DNA of 41,418 bases from Hyphomicrobiales bacterium. GTDB lineage: Bacteria; Pseudomonadota; Alphaproteobacteria; Rhizobiales; Beijerinckiaceae. Of this stretch, positions 28,223 to 36,483 are shown piece by piece (within the stretch, counting starts at the first letter, position 1; each line of letters opens with the position of its first letter). The DNA lies in assembly GCA_900470775.1 (NCBI GenBank), contig UCBZ01000038.1, positions 1 through 41,418 on the forward strand, written 5' to 3'. Below the pieces are notes generated by a model that was not told the origin of the DNA, did no database searches, and saw only the letters and a program-made list of their open reading frames with translations. Both the position numbers and the translations under genes were made by a program.

Positions 28223-29673
28223 CCTGCGATCTCCGCAATAGCTGTCCGCACCACGTCCTGGTCGGAAAAAGGATAGGTTCGGTCGCCGATGATCTGGCCG
28301 GTTTCATGGCCCTTTCCGGCCACGACCAGAACATCGCCGGTTCCAAGCATGCGCACAGCCGCCCTGATCGCCTCGGCGCGGTCGCCGATTTCGCGCAGCT
28401 TCGGCGAGGCAGCCATCACCTGAGCCCGGATCGCGGCCGGGTCCTCGCTGCGCGGGTTGTCGTCGGTGACGATGGCGATGTCAGCCTTCTGCGCCGCGAT
28501 CGCGCCCATCAGCGGGCGCTTGCCGGTGTCGCGGTCGCCGCCGCAGCCGAAGACGCAGATCAGCCGCCCCTTGGCATAGCCCCGCAGCGTCGAGAGCACG
28601 GCGGACAGCGCATCGGGCTTGTGGGCGTAATCGACCACGACAAGCCCGCCACGAGCCTCGCCAACGCGTTCCAGTCGGCCAACGACGCCGGTCAGCCCGG
28701 AGATCGCCCGCAGAGCCGCGACCGGTTCGTCCCCGGTCGCCATCGCGAGCGCGGCAGCCACCAGCGCGTTGCCCGCCATGAAATCGCCGACCAGCGGCAG
28801 CGACACGACAAGCTCGCGCCCTTCCACCGCCAGCGTCAGCCGCTGCGAAAACCCTTCGCGTACGCTCTCGATGAGCCTGATCGTCTCGCCCTTGCGGCCG
28901 ATGCCGATCAGAGGATGTCCCGCCGCGGTCGCCGCCTGCGCGGCTTCCTCCGCATAAGGCTCGTCGCGGTTGATCACGACCGGCGCGCCCTTTGGCAGCA
29001 GCGCCCAGAGCCGCATCTTGGCGGCGAGATAGTCTGCGACGGTCAGATGGTAGTCGAGGTGGTCGCGACCCAGATTGAGGAACGCGCCGGCCTTTAGCCT
29101 GACGCCGTCGAGCCGACGCTGGTCGAGGCCGTGCGAGGAGGCCTCCATTGCCAGATGCGTCACGCCGTCGCCTGCCAGCCTGTCGAGCGAGGCGTGCAGC
29201 GAGAGCGGGTCCGGCGTCGTCAGCGAGCCGTAATCGGCACCCTTCGAGGTCACGACGCCGATCGTGCCGAGGCTGGCGGCCTCGTGCCCGAGCGCCTGGA
29301 AGATCTGGCGGGTGAAATCGGCGACCGAAGATTTGCCGCTCGTGCCGGTGACCGCGACGATCGTGCCGGGCTGGCGCGGATGCACCACGGCCGCGGCCAG
29401 CGACAAGGCAAGCCGCGGGTCCCCGACCTGAGCGAAGGCCACGGAGCCATCGAGGTCGGCCGGCCGCGCCTGACCCGAGACGACCGCAACGGCGCCCTTT
29501 GCGACCGCGTCCGCGATGAAGCGCGCGCCATCGGCCTTGGCGCCAGCCAGCGCGACGAAGACCTGACCGGGCTGGACCTTGCGGCTGTCGAAGGCGACGC
29601 CGGAGACCACCTGCGATGCGTCGGTAGCGAAGGCGCCTGGAAATAGGCGGCCGAGGCTCAGGGGCTGTGTCAT
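28219..29673 (-). CDS. murE: UDP-MurNAc-dipeptide--diaminopimelate ligase MurE
   Basis: MurE adds the third stem residue. The DNPR motif (VTDDNPRSEDP) marks the meso-diaminopimelate-specific enzyme of Gram-negatives. The 484-residue protein has VSGVAFDSRKVQPGQVFVAL in the N-terminal domain and the ATP loop VTGTSGKSSVADF. The central motifs are MEASSHGLDQRRLDG and FLNLGRDHLDYH, followed by VDYAHKPDAL and the C-terminal VAGKGHETGQ. The ATP loop has Ser-Ser where many MurE proteins have Thr, within family variation. It starts 38 bases after the ftsI stop. Confidence 0.97.
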   Translation of the reverse strand: MTQPLSLGRLFPGAFATDASQVVSGVAFDSRKVQPGQVFVALAGAKADGARFIADAVAKGAVAVVSGQARPADLDGSVAFAQVGDPRLALSLAAAVVHPRQPGTIVAVTGTSGKSSVADFTRQIFQALGHEAASLGTIGVVTSKGADYGSLTTPDPLSLHASLDRLAGDGVTHLAMEASSHGLDQRRLDGVRLKAGAFLNLGRDHLDYHLTVADYLAAKMRLWALLPKGAPVVINRDEPYAEEAAQAATAAGHPLIGIGRKGETIRLIESVREGFSQRLTLAVEGRELVVSLPLVGDFMAGNALVAAALAMATGDEPVAALRAISGLTGVVGRLERVGEARGGLVVVDYAHKPDALSAVLSTLRGYAKGRLICVFGCGGDRDTGKRPLMGAIAAQKADIAIVTDDNPRSEDPAAIRAQVMAASPKLREIGDRAEAIRAAVRMLGTGDVLVVAGKGHETGQIIGDRTYPFSDQDVVRTAIAEIAG

Positions 29674-29711
29674 CGTCGCTCGCTATCGTGCCGGCGTACT
29701 GGCGGCAAGCC

Positions 29712-31490
29712 TCAGCGCGTGCCCCAGGCCCCGAGTCGCGCCATCAGCGGGAAGGGCGCGACCGGTGGCTCGAAGCGCGGCGGCAGGCCAAGGATCGGCG
29801 CCGTGCGCTCGATCACCCTGCCCGTGGTGATGCCGGCATTCCAGGCGGCCGTCGAATAGCCGCCGCTCTCGGCATAGCCCTTCGGCTCGTCATACATCAC
29901 CAGGAACAGGTATTTCGGCTTGTCGGAGGGCGCGATCGCCGTGAAGGTCGTGAAGTTCTTGTTCTTGGCATAGCGGCCGTTGATGACCTTTTCGGCCGTG
30001 CCGGTCTTGCCGCCGACGAAGTAGCCTTCGACATTGGCTTTGCGGGCCGAGCCCTTCTCGCCATTGAGACGCATGATGTAGCGCATCGCCTCGGAGGTCT
30101 CGGGTTTGATCACGCGGACGCCGCCCTTCTTGGCCTCCTCCTCGGAGCGCTTCAGGAAGGTCGGCGTGATCAGCGTGCCGCCATTGACCAGCGCCGCCAC
30201 CGCCGCCATCGCCTGGATCGGCGCGACCGCGAGGCCGTGGCCGAAGGCGATCGTCGCCGTGTTGATCTCGCCCCAGCGTCCCGGCACGATCGGAGCCGCG
30301 CTCTCGGGCAGCTCAGTCGGCATCCGATCGAGCTGCATCATCTTGCGCAGGAAGGCCTTGTGGCCCTCGACGCCGACCGACAGCGCCATCTTGATCGAGC
30401 CCATGTTCGACGAATGCAGGAAGACCTCCGGCACCGTCAGCGTGCGGCCTGTGCCATGGTATTCCTTGATGACCTGCCGGCCGAAATGCATCGCGCCGCC
30501 GGCGGTCGAGTAGCTCGAATTGATGTTGGCCTTGCCCGAATCCAGCGCCATCGCGACGGTCAGCGCCTTGAAGGTCGAGCCCATCTCATAGACGCCGACG
30601 CTCATCCGGTTGATGCGGTCCTTCTCGAGCGCGTCGACAGGATTGCCGGGATCGAAATCCGGGAGCGAGACCAGCGCGATCATCTCGCCGGTGTTGACGT
30701 CCATGATCGCGCCGGCCGCCGCGATCGCCTTGTATTTCTCCATGCCTTTCGACAATTCGTCGCGCAGCGCATGCTGGACGCGCAGGTCGATCGACAGCGC
30801 CATCGGCTTCAGGTCGGAGGCCTGGGTCGCGAGCCCGGCACCGTTCAGGTCCTGGAGACCTTGCGAGTCGATGTATTTTTCGATGCCGGCGATGCCGACA
30901 TTGTCGACATTGGCGAACCCCAGCACATGCGCCGCGGCCGTGCCGTTGGGATAGACGCGCTTGTTCTCCGGCACGAAGCCGACACCGGGGATGCCGAGAC
31001 GATGGACCTCGACCTGCTGGCGCGGCGTGATCTCGCGCTTGACCCAGACGAAGCCCTTCTTGGTGTTGAGCTTGTCACGCAGATCCTTGGCGTCGAGTTC
31101 GGGCAGGACGGCGGTGAGCAGTTCCGTCGCCTCGTCCTTGTCGACGATCTTGCGCGGCTCGGCGAAGACCGAGACGGTGCGGATGTCGGTGGCGAGCACG
31201 TCGCCGTTGCGGTCGACGATGTCGGGCCGTGCCGCCGAGATCGCGGTCGTGGTGGCGCGGCGCAGACCGACCTGCTCGTTGGGCAACGCCCCCAGCATGA
31301 CGAGGCGGCCGGTGATGGCCAGGAACAGCGCCGAGAAGCCGAGGATCACCAGGCCGACGCGCGGCTGGCTCTTCTCGCCGCTCATCCGGAAGACGTCGCG
31401 CAGCATCGAGAAGCGGCGGGCGGGAGCGGGTTCGCCTTCGGGGCCGCCAGCCTGGGCTGTTGCCTCGCTCCGGGTCTTTGCTTGGCTCAT
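29712..31490 (-). CDS. ftsI: septal transpeptidase FtsI (PBP3, class B)
   Basis: FtsI crosslinks new septal peptidoglycan and works with FtsW. The 592-residue protein has a cytoplasmic N-terminus of about 45 residues and one membrane span (VGLVILGFSALFLAITG, 45-61). A pedestal domain follows, then the transpeptidase domain. Catalytic motifs are STFK (Ser305-Lys308), SSN (360-362) and KTGT (495-498). The start overlaps the ftsL stop by four bases (31487-31490), so expression is coupled. Confidence 0.98.
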   Translation of the reverse strand: MSQAKTRSEATAQAGGPEGEPAPARRFSMLRDVFRMSGEKSQPRVGLVILGFSALFLAITGRLVMLGALPNEQVGLRRATTTAISAARPDIVDRNGDVLATDIRTVSVFAEPRKIVDKDEATELLTAVLPELDAKDLRDKLNTKKGFVWVKREITPRQQVEVHRLGIPGVGFVPENKRVYPNGTAAAHVLGFANVDNVGIAGIEKYIDSQGLQDLNGAGLATQASDLKPMALSIDLRVQHALRDELSKGMEKYKAIAAAGAIMDVNTGEMIALVSLPDFDPGNPVDALEKDRINRMSVGVYEMGSTFKALTVAMALDSGKANINSSYSTAGGAMHFGRQVIKEYHGTGRTLTVPEVFLHSSNMGSIKMALSVGVEGHKAFLRKMMQLDRMPTELPESAAPIVPGRWGEINTATIAFGHGLAVAPIQAMAAVAALVNGGTLITPTFLKRSEEEAKKGGVRVIKPETSEAMRYIMRLNGEKGSARKANVEGYFVGGKTGTAEKVINGRYAKNKNFTTFTAIAPSDKPKYLFLVMYDEPKGYAESGGYSTAAWNAGITTGRVIERTAPILGLPPRFEPPVAPFPLMARLGAWGTR

Positions 31491-31873
31491 GGACGGCCTC
31501 CCGGCGTGGTGGCGCTAGCCTTGCGATCCTTCGGGGTCTCGGTCGGCATGCCGAGCCCGAGGTCTTCGAGCTTGCGGCCGATCGCATCGACCTTCGGCCC
31601 GCGATTGGGAATGTCGGAGGCGCGCACGACCTGCGTCACCGAGAAGGCTTGCAGGTCGAGATGGCGGTCGGCCAGGGCCTGCAGCCGGTCGGGGCGGTTG
31701 AGATACTGCCATTCGGCCTTCAGCACGGCGATGGCGTCGCGCTCGCGCTGGGCCTTCATCCTGATCTTCTGGAGTTGCTCGGCCTCGAGCGTGGTCTCGT
31801 ATTTGATCCCGTAGGCATAGAAGGCCGATGAGACCAGCGCGCCGATGGCGATGACATGCAGCAGCTTGATCAT
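31487..31873 (-). CDS. ftsL: cell division protein FtsL
   Basis: FtsL is a small bitopic divisome protein that forms a coiled coil with FtsB and activates FtsW/FtsI. The 128-residue chain has an N-terminal span (HVIAIGALVSSAFYAYGIKY, 6-25). A heptad-like helix follows (LEAEQLQKIRMKAQRERDAI), then the region ending EWQYLNRPDRLQALADRHL, the best conserved block in this fast-evolving family. The C-terminus is polar and disordered. It starts three bases after the rsmH stop and overlaps ftsI, the standard place for ftsL. Assignment rests on both sequence and position. Confidence 0.93.
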   Translation of the reverse strand: MIKLLHVIAIGALVSSAFYAYGIKYETTLEAEQLQKIRMKAQRERDAIAVLKAEWQYLNRPDRLQALADRHLDLQAFSVTQVVRASDIPNRGPKVDAIGRKLEDLGLGMPTETPKDRKASATTPGGRP

Positions 31874-31876
31874 GCT

Positions 31877-32923
31877 CTAGGCCCTCCGGCGAGGCTGCGG
31901 CGCAGGAATGCCGGCAAGCGCGACGAGATCGGGCTCAGGCTCCCGGGCCGGCGCGGCGTTGCGCTCGGCTGCCCTGAGCTTCGCCGAACGCGACCGCGAG
32001 TTGATCCGCATCTCGGCCTCGGACGCCGCGACCGGCCCCCGACTGACCAGGCTGAAGGTCGGCCGCGCCACGTCGACCACGGGCGCATGGCGCGAGCCGG
32101 CCGGCGCACGCCCGGAACGCTCGGTCAGGAACTGCTTGACGATCCGGTCTTCCAGCGAATGGAAGGTCACGACGACGAGCCGTCCGCCCGGCGCCAGCAC
32201 GGCCTCGGCCGCATGCAGCGCCGAGACCAGTTCGCCGAGCTCGTCATTGACCGCGATGCGCAGCGCCTGGAACACCCGCGTTGCCGCATGCGGACCGCCG
32301 GGCTCGGCCCAGACGATGCTGGCGACGAGATCGGCGAGTTGCTTGGTCGTCGTCAGCGGTGCCTTGCGGCGGGCCTCGACGACGGCGCGCGCCACGGCGC
32401 GCGAGCGCCGCTCCTCGCCGTAATGATAGAAGATATTGGCGAGCAGCCCCTCCTCGGCCTCGTTGATGAGGTCGGCGGCGCTTTGGCCCGCGCCGCTCAT
32501 CCGCATGTCGAGCGGGCCGTCGAAGCGGAACGAGAACCCGCGCTCCGCCTGGTCGATCTGCATCGAGGAGACGCCGATATCGAGCACGACGCCGTCGAGC
32601 GGCGCCATCCCGAAGCGCTCGGCCTCTTCCGCCAGTTTGCCGAAGCGCGCCTGCGACAGCGTCAGGCGGCCGGCCATCGCCGCGACGAGGTCGGCACCGC
32701 CGGCGATCGCCGTCGGGTCGCGATCGAGCGCGAGCAAAGTGGCGTCCGGTGCGGCTTCGAGAATGGCACGTGCATAGCCGCCTGCCCCGAAGGTGCCGTC
32801 GAGATAGCGCCCACCGGCCTTGGGCGCGAGCGCCGTCAGAACCTCGGCCAGAAGCACGGGCACATGCAGCCCGGGTGCAGGATGGCCCGGGCCGGCCGCG
32901 GCCGTGTCGTCGCGGCTCGTCAT
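31877..32923 (-). CDS. rsmH: 16S rRNA (cytosine1402-N4)-methyltransferase RsmH (MraW)
   Basis: RsmH methylates C1402 in the decoding centre of 16S rRNA using S-adenosylmethionine. I take the ATG at 32921-32923 ([20 protein letters not shown]), which overlaps the mraZ stop as ATGA and gives 348 residues; the frame open further upstream is a shadow of mraZ. Landmarks are [29 protein letters not shown] (SAM site), [37 protein letters not shown], and the late [16 protein letters not shown]. The C-terminal 50 residues are Ala/Arg-rich and probably disordered. Confidence 0.97.
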   Translation of the reverse strand: MTSRDDTAAAGPGHPAPGLHVPVLLAEVLTALAPKAGGRYLDGTFGAGGYARAILEAAPDATLLALDRDPTAIAGGADLVAAMAGRLTLSQARFGKLAEEAERFGMAPLDGVVLDIGVSSMQIDQAERGFSFRFDGPLDMRMSGAGQSAADLINEAEEGLLANIFYHYGEERRSRAVARAVVEARRKAPLTTTKQLADLVASIVWAEPGGPHAATRVFQALRIAVNDELGELVSALHAAEAVLAPGGRLVVVTFHSLEDRIVKQFLTERSGRAPAGSRHAPVVDVARPTFSLVSRGPVAASEAEMRINSRSRSAKLRAAERNAAPAREPEPDLVALAGIPAPQPRRRA

Positions 32924-33399
32924 GCGCCCGCGACTCCGCCCGGCGAGAGAGCTTGCGAACTGAGCGCACGCTTCACGTCGCGCAGCTTCGCCTTCGCCGC
33001 ATCGAGATGCGCCTGGAACCGCTGCGGCTCCCAAATCTGGAACTTGTGGCCGTGCCCGACGAAGGTCACCGTATCGACGATCCCCGTATGAGCCTTGAGC
33101 GCCTCGCTCAGCATGATGCGCCCTTCCGGATCGATTTTCAGCACCTCCGAGGTGCCGTTCAGCGCGGTCGACAACGATTCCCACTCCTCCGAGAAGGGCG
33201 AGAAGCGCGCGAGGATGTCGTCGATGGTTTTGCGCAGCGCATGGCCGCCGGCATCGAAGGCGGCGAGATCGAGCGCCGGGTGGACGTAGAGACCCTCGTA
33301 GCCGTCCTTCGCCAAGACGGCGCGGAAGCTCGAGGGTATCGAGACCCGCCCCTTGGCATCCAGCCGGTTGGTGAAATTCGAGACGAAGCGGTCCGTCAA
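32920..33399 (-). CDS. mraZ: transcriptional regulator MraZ, TTG start
   Basis: MraZ is the SpoVT/AbrB-fold regulator that controls its own operon, the start of the dcw cluster. The protein has 159 residues if translation begins at the TTG at 33397-33399, after GGGGGGCGGCG. The sequence then starts [20 protein letters not shown], the expected N-terminus. Two MraZ half-domains are visible, each with a DxxGR-type motif: [14 protein letters not shown] (13-26) and [14 protein letters not shown] (89-102). The open frame continues upstream to 33732 but that part is leader. The stop overlaps rsmH by four bases. Three exact TGGG repeats and one degenerate copy overlie the promoter. Confidence 0.94.
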   Translation of the reverse strand: MTDRFVSNFTNRLDAKGRVSIPSSFRAVLAKDGYEGLYVHPALDLAAFDAGGHALRKTIDDILARFSPFSEEWESLSTALNGTSEVLKIDPEGRIMLSEALKAHTGIVDTVTFVGHGHKFQIWEPQRFQAHLDAAKAKLRDVKRALSSQALSPGGVAGA

Positions 33400-33557
33400 C
33401 GCCGCCCCCCGGCCTGTTCTCGACGCACGAGCCTCGCCGCGGAACTGGCGAGGCCGAAGCCTCCCGTCGAAGCAGGCAAAGCGAGAGGGTCGACCGGAAT
33501 CCGCGCGGCACACGGACCCTGATCTGACTGTCGCCTGCCGGTTTCGACGGGATGATT

Positions 33558-33591
33558 TGGGATAGCATGGGTCTTTATGGGCGTCAATGGA
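33558..33591 (+). promoter_or_regulatory. MraZ boxes: TGGG repeats at 10-bp spacing
   Basis: TGGG occurs at 33558-33561, 33568-33571 and 33578-33581, and a degenerate TGGA at 33588-33591, exactly one helical turn apart. In E. coli MraZ binds TGGGN repeats separated by five bases at its own promoter. The repeats overlie the spacer and both promoter elements, so bound MraZ should block RNA polymerase. Confidence 0.82.
33559..33587 (-). promoter_or_regulatory. candidate mraZ (dcw) promoter
   Basis: On the minus strand TTGACG (revcomp of 33582-33587) and TATCCC (revcomp of 33559-33564) are 17 bases apart. The -35 is good and the -10 fair. The transcript would start near 33552, giving a leader of about 150 bases before the TTG start of mraZ. 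Confidence 0.6.
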
Positions 33592-33750
33592 ATCGAGCGT
33601 GAGAAGGCATGGCTCCGGGAGCCTCGAAGCATCACAGCCCGTTAAGGTTAAGTATCCGTAACCGCGCAGGATTTCCTGCCGGACCGGCATGCGAACGCCC
33701 TCGCGAGGCCGCTGGCGGCAGCAGCGCAGCACTAAAGTTTTTTCGCGCGG

Positions 33751-34215
33751 TCAGTCCTGGTCGGCGGCTTTAAGCAGCGCATCGCGAAGGCGCTTGAGAT
33801 CGCCGAGCAAACGCCCATCGGGATGCACGGCATCGCCGATGGCCCGGCCCATCGTGATGGGCACGCAGCCGCCTTTCTCGCGCAGCGCCTCGCCTGCCTC
33901 CGTCAGATGCAGCAGGACCTGCCGCTCATCCTCGCGGCTGCGCTCGCGCCGGATCAGGCCGGCGACCTCCAGCCGCTTCAGCAGCGGCGTCAGCGTGCCG
34001 GAATCCAACGAGAGCCGTTCGCCCAGCGCCTTGACCGTCACGCCATCGCCATCCCAGAGCGCCAGCATGACCAGATATTGCGGATAAGTCAGGCCGAGCT
34101 CGGCCAGGGCCGAGCGGTACATCCGGGTGAAGGCATGGCCGGCCTGATAGACGGCGAAGCAAAGCTGTTCCTCCAGCCTGGCGGTGGTCCGTCGGGGAAC
34201 CTTCGTCTCTGTCAT
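33751..34215 (-). CDS. ohrR: MarR-family organic peroxide sensor OhrR
   Basis: OhrR represses ohr and is released when organic hydroperoxides oxidise its sensor cysteine. The 154-residue protein has Cys19 in EEQLCFAVYQAG, with Tyr33 and Tyr44 at the spacing seen in Xanthomonas OhrR (Cys22, Tyr36, Tyr47). A second Cys117 in EKGGCVPIT puts it in the two-cysteine class. The winged helix is visible (VKALGERLSLDSGTLTPLLKR, then RERSREDERQV). It is divergent from ohr, with a 29-bp palindromic operator between them. Assignment by sequence and context agrees. Confidence 0.94.
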   Translation of the reverse strand: MTETKVPRRTTARLEEQLCFAVYQAGHAFTRMYRSALAELGLTYPQYLVMLALWDGDGVTVKALGERLSLDSGTLTPLLKRLEVAGLIRRERSREDERQVLLHLTEAGEALREKGGCVPITMGRAIGDAVHPDGRLLGDLKRLRDALLKAADQD

Positions 34216-34310
34216 GGCTTCCCTGTTCGGTTGCAGACGCCGCGGACCAGACTAGCCGATGCCGGCCAAGCCCGTCCTCGCGATCAACTGCACGTGATCG
34301 GTATCGATTT

Positions 34311-34339
34311 GATCGTTGACAATTCAATTGTGCACGATC
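34311..34339. promoter_or_regulatory. OhrR operator, 29-bp palindrome
   Basis: GATCGT at 34311-34316 pairs with ACGATC at 34334-34339, and ACAATT at 34319-34324 with AATTGT at 34326-34331, around a central C at 34325. Only the two base pairs between the blocks mismatch. ACAATT-N-AATTGT is the typical core of OhrR sites. It lies between divergent ohrR and ohr and covers the ohr -35 element. Confidence 0.85.
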
Positions 34340-34344
34340 TAAAT
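34316..34344 (+). promoter_or_regulatory. candidate ohr promoter
   Basis: A perfect TTGACA at 34316-34321 is followed after 17 bases by CTAAAT (34339-34344); TCTAAA one base earlier is an alternative -10. The OhrR palindrome lies across the -35 and spacer, as expected for repression. Confidence 0.65.
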
Positions 34345-34433
34345 CACTCACGCAAGCTCGCTGATCGTCGCTCCCGCCGTCAAGGGCGGGCAAGCCCGGT
34401 CCCCAGACCGATCCCAAGCCAAGGAGAGACCCG

Positions 34434-34856
34434 ATGAAAATCCTCTACACCGCGCATGGTTCCGCCACCGGCGGCCGCGAAGGCAAGGCCGCGACCGACA
34501 CCGGCAACATCAGCGTCGTGCTCAACACGCCCAAGGAACTGGGCGGCGGCGGTGGCGACGGCACCAATCCCGAGCAGCTCTTCTCGATGGGCTATTCGGC
34601 CTGTTTCCTCGGCGCGCTGAAGTTCGTCGCCGGCAAGGAGAAGGTGAAGATTCCCGATGACGCCAAGGTCAGCGCCGATGTCGGCATCGGCCCGCGCGAC
34701 GATGGCGGCGGCTTCGGCCTCGAGGTCAAGCTCACGATCTCGGTTCCGGGCGTCGACAAGGCCGTCGTCGAGGACCTCGTCCAGAAGGCCCACATCGTCT
34801 GCCCGTATTCCAACGCGACGAGGGGCAATATCCCGGTCGACCTGCAGGTCGCCTGA
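34434..34856 (+). CDS. ohr: organic hydroperoxide resistance peroxiredoxin Ohr
   Basis: Ohr is a thiol peroxidase of the OsmC superfamily that reduces organic hydroperoxides using lipoylated proteins. The 140-residue protein has the peroxidatic Cys57 in MGYSACFLGAL and the resolving Cys123 in AHIVCPYSNATRGN. Arg15 and Glu47 (NPEQLF) complete the active site. The length is standard. The start is preceded by AAGGAGAG at five bases, a strong ribosome site. It is divergent from ohrR with an operator between, and converges with rnpB downstream. Confidence 0.97.
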   Translation: MKILYTAHGSATGGREGKAATDTGNISVVLNTPKELGGGGGDGTNPEQLFSMGYSACFLGALKFVAGKEKVKIPDDAKVSADVGIGPRDDGGGFGLEVKLTISVPGVDKAVVEDLVQKAHIVCPYSNATRGNIPVDLQVA

Positions 34857-34934
34857 TCGCCGCTTAAGCCGAACAGTACGCTTTCGGGTTGCGCTGCGGG
34901 CAGTTCGCTCGGGCGAGCCGGATGGAGTGATGTG

Positions 34935-34977
34935 CGAGAACCGGAGCGGAGCGGACTTTCGTCCGTGAGCACCGGAA
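34935..34977. other. structured element between ohr and rnpB
   Basis: A CGGAC/GTCCG stem (34952-34956 and 34961-34965, loop TTTC) is flanked by similar GAACCGGAGC and GCACCGGAAGC sequences. GAGCACCGGA-type sequences recur in Rhizobiales intergenic DNA from memory. It lies between convergent ohr and rnpB and may help termination, but no T run is present. Confidence 0.35.
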
Positions 34978-35013
34978 GCGCAGCACGTCGCTTCAGCCGG
35001 CCGCCCGAGTAGA

Positions 35014-35423
35014 ACTGCCAGTCGGCCTGTAAGCCGGGTTCTGGATGGCTGCAGGATTGCTCCCGCAACGTGACGGCCATTCCTCTGGGACGCGCATTGC
35101 TGCGTGCCTCGAGCAACCAACCCGGACGACAAGGCCCAGAAACAGGCCCCTCCCCGCTTGCGCGGAAAGCATCGTCCCTATTCGGTTTTGCTCCCGGTGG
35201 GGCTTGCCATGCCGTCCCCGTTGCCGGGTCCGCGGTGCGCTCTTACCGCACCTTTTCACCCTTACCTGCGGAAGGAAGCCGAAACTTTCGGCCGCAGGCG
35301 GTTCGATCTCTGTGGCGCTTTCCCTGGGGTCGCCCCCGCCGGACGTTATCCGGCACCGTGTTTCCGTGGAGCCCGGACTTTCCTCCCTCGCGAACGAGAG
35401 CGGCCGTCCGGCCGACTGGCGGG
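35014..35423 (-). ncRNA. rnpB: RNase P RNA, catalytic subunit (rnpB)
   Basis: This is the ribozyme that removes 5' leaders from tRNA precursors. On the minus strand it has the universal GAGGAAAGTCCGGGCTCC block near the 5' end (around 35377-35394), GGTAAGAGCGCACCG in the middle, and the 3' CCCGGCTTACAGGCC (around 35024-35038). GGCCGACTGGC near the 3' end pairs with GCCAGTCGGCC at the 5' end (35017-35027 with 35410-35420), closing helix P1 and fixing both ends within a few bases. The length of about 410 nt is usual for alphaproteobacterial type A RNA. Confidence 0.95.
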
Positions 35424-35479
35424 AGGGCTAGTGCGCGTTCGCGGCGCCAGCGTCAAGGCAGCGGCGCCCGAAAGACCGT

Positions 35480-36139
35480 TCAGTTATGGGCCGTGATCGT
35501 ACGGACCTTGGCGCAATAGGTCCGGTTGGCGCCGCTCATGCGCTCGGCCATGTGACCGCTCTGATATTTCATGATGGTCCGGCAGGTGTCGCCACCGGCA
35601 GCCCGGTAGGCCATCGCCAGATACTTCATGGCATAGCGCGCGTTCGTCTCCGCATCGAGCAGGCCGCCAGCCCCGCCGGAATAGCCCATGCCGCGTGCGG
35701 TCTGGTGGCGGATCTGCATCAGCCCGTAATTGCCGGCATTGGAGGCGCGGGGATTGTAGCGGCTCTCCACCCGCACGATGGCGTCGGCCAGCGAGAACGG
35801 CACGCCGTTTGCGGCGGCATGACGCGCGACCAGCGCCTTGAGACCGTCCGATCCGGCCGGCGCCGCGAGCGCCTTCGAGCCTCCTGCGAGCCGGCCGGCT
35901 TTTCCGGCTGCGGCGGCGGGCTTCGATTCGCTGTCTGCCTGCACCGTTTCCCCGGTCTTGCCGGAGCCGCGGCCGGCCTCGGCCTCCGCCTTCTCGCGGC
36001 GCAGTTCTCCCTCTCTCACGGCGAAGGCACGCGCGTCGCTTTCGTCATTCACCACGGACTGCGCCGAAGCTTGCATCGGCTGGAGAGCCGCGAGGCAAAT
36101 CGCGAAAGCGGCGGCAGCGCCGCTGGAGATATACCGCAT
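35480..36139 (-). CDS. periplasmic lytic transglycosylase (SLT domain)
   Basis: The enzyme cleaves the MurNAc-GlcNAc bond of peptidoglycan with 1,6-anhydro ring formation. The 219-residue protein has a signal peptide (MRYISSGAAAAFAICLAALQ, cleavage probably after the Ala-Ser-Ala at about 24-26). A disordered Ala/Glu/Lys-rich stretch of about 70 residues follows, then a compact SLT domain. The catalytic Glu is Glu125 in IVRVESRYNPR, followed by NYGLMQIRHQTARGMG and the late KYLAMAYRAAGGD and KYQSGH. The products could feed the AmpD-like amidase nearby, though it lies on the other strand. It starts about 57 bases after the 5' end of rnpB on the same strand side. Confidence 0.92.
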   Translation of the reverse strand: MRYISSGAAAAFAICLAALQPMQASAQSVVNDESDARAFAVREGELRREKAEAEAGRGSGKTGETVQADSESKPAAAAGKAGRLAGGSKALAAPAGSDGLKALVARHAAANGVPFSLADAIVRVESRYNPRASNAGNYGLMQIRHQTARGMGYSGGAGGLLDAETNARYAMKYLAMAYRAAGGDTCRTIMKYQSGHMAERMSGANRTYCAKVRTITAHN

Positions 36140-36483
36140 GATCGACTGACCCTTCCGTCATGGACATCGCTGAAGGGCGCAGTCTAGTGATCAGTAAATG
36201 TGACGAGAATCTGTCATCATGGTCGAGAATTCGATCGAGAATTATTACATGGCCACGGCTATACGATGACTTGCTTGCAAGTATTCAACGTGTAATGCGC
36301 GAATCACCGCACGAGGCCGAGCCGACGATCTGCGGTATTGACGCCGGCTTACGACTTTCGCCCCATTGAGGCCGCAATTGCCCCCGCAAACGCATAAAGC
36401 GGATGGCAGCGGCCGCGCCGGGCTGTCCGGGCCTGTCGTTGGCCGCTATCGTGCCGCAGCACAGGGCCGGAGACGCCTGCATC
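36140..36483. other. AT-richer divergent intergenic region
   Basis: These 344 bases separate the lytic transglycosylase and the TerB/J-domain gene. The stretch 36185-36300 is clearly less GC-rich. It carries a direct repeat TCGAGAATT at 36223-36231 and 36235-36243, 12 bases apart. On the minus strand TTCTCG-N17-TAGACT is a weak promoter candidate. A 69-codon frame at 36160-36369 does not look like a protein. Confidence 0.5.

Larger units (their letters stand above)
33400..33750. other. mraZ leader and promoter region
   Basis: This 351-bp gap holds the mraZ promoter with its MraZ boxes (33558-33591) and a leader of about 150 bases. Further out lies a TTAAGGTTAA sequence at about 33642-33651. 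The part next to ohrR shows no clear terminator. No gene is visible. Confidence 0.6.

Noticed and set aside
29667..31814. 715-codon open frame on the plus strand opposite ftsI and ftsL
   Set aside because: Antisense shadow in high-GC DNA; the minus strand encodes FtsI with all catalytic motifs.
32924..33568. N-terminal extension of RsmH to 563 residues
   Set aside because: It overlaps mraZ in another frame; the ATG overlapping the mraZ stop gives the normal protein.
33641..33652. TTAAGGTTAA as a CtrA site upstream of mraZ
   Set aside because: The two TTAA are two bases apart, not seven, so it is at best an overlapping pair of half-sites.
36160..36369. 69-codon frame in the gap before the TerB/J gene
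   Set aside because: No ribosome site, no recognisable pattern, and it lies in an AT-richer regulatory region.
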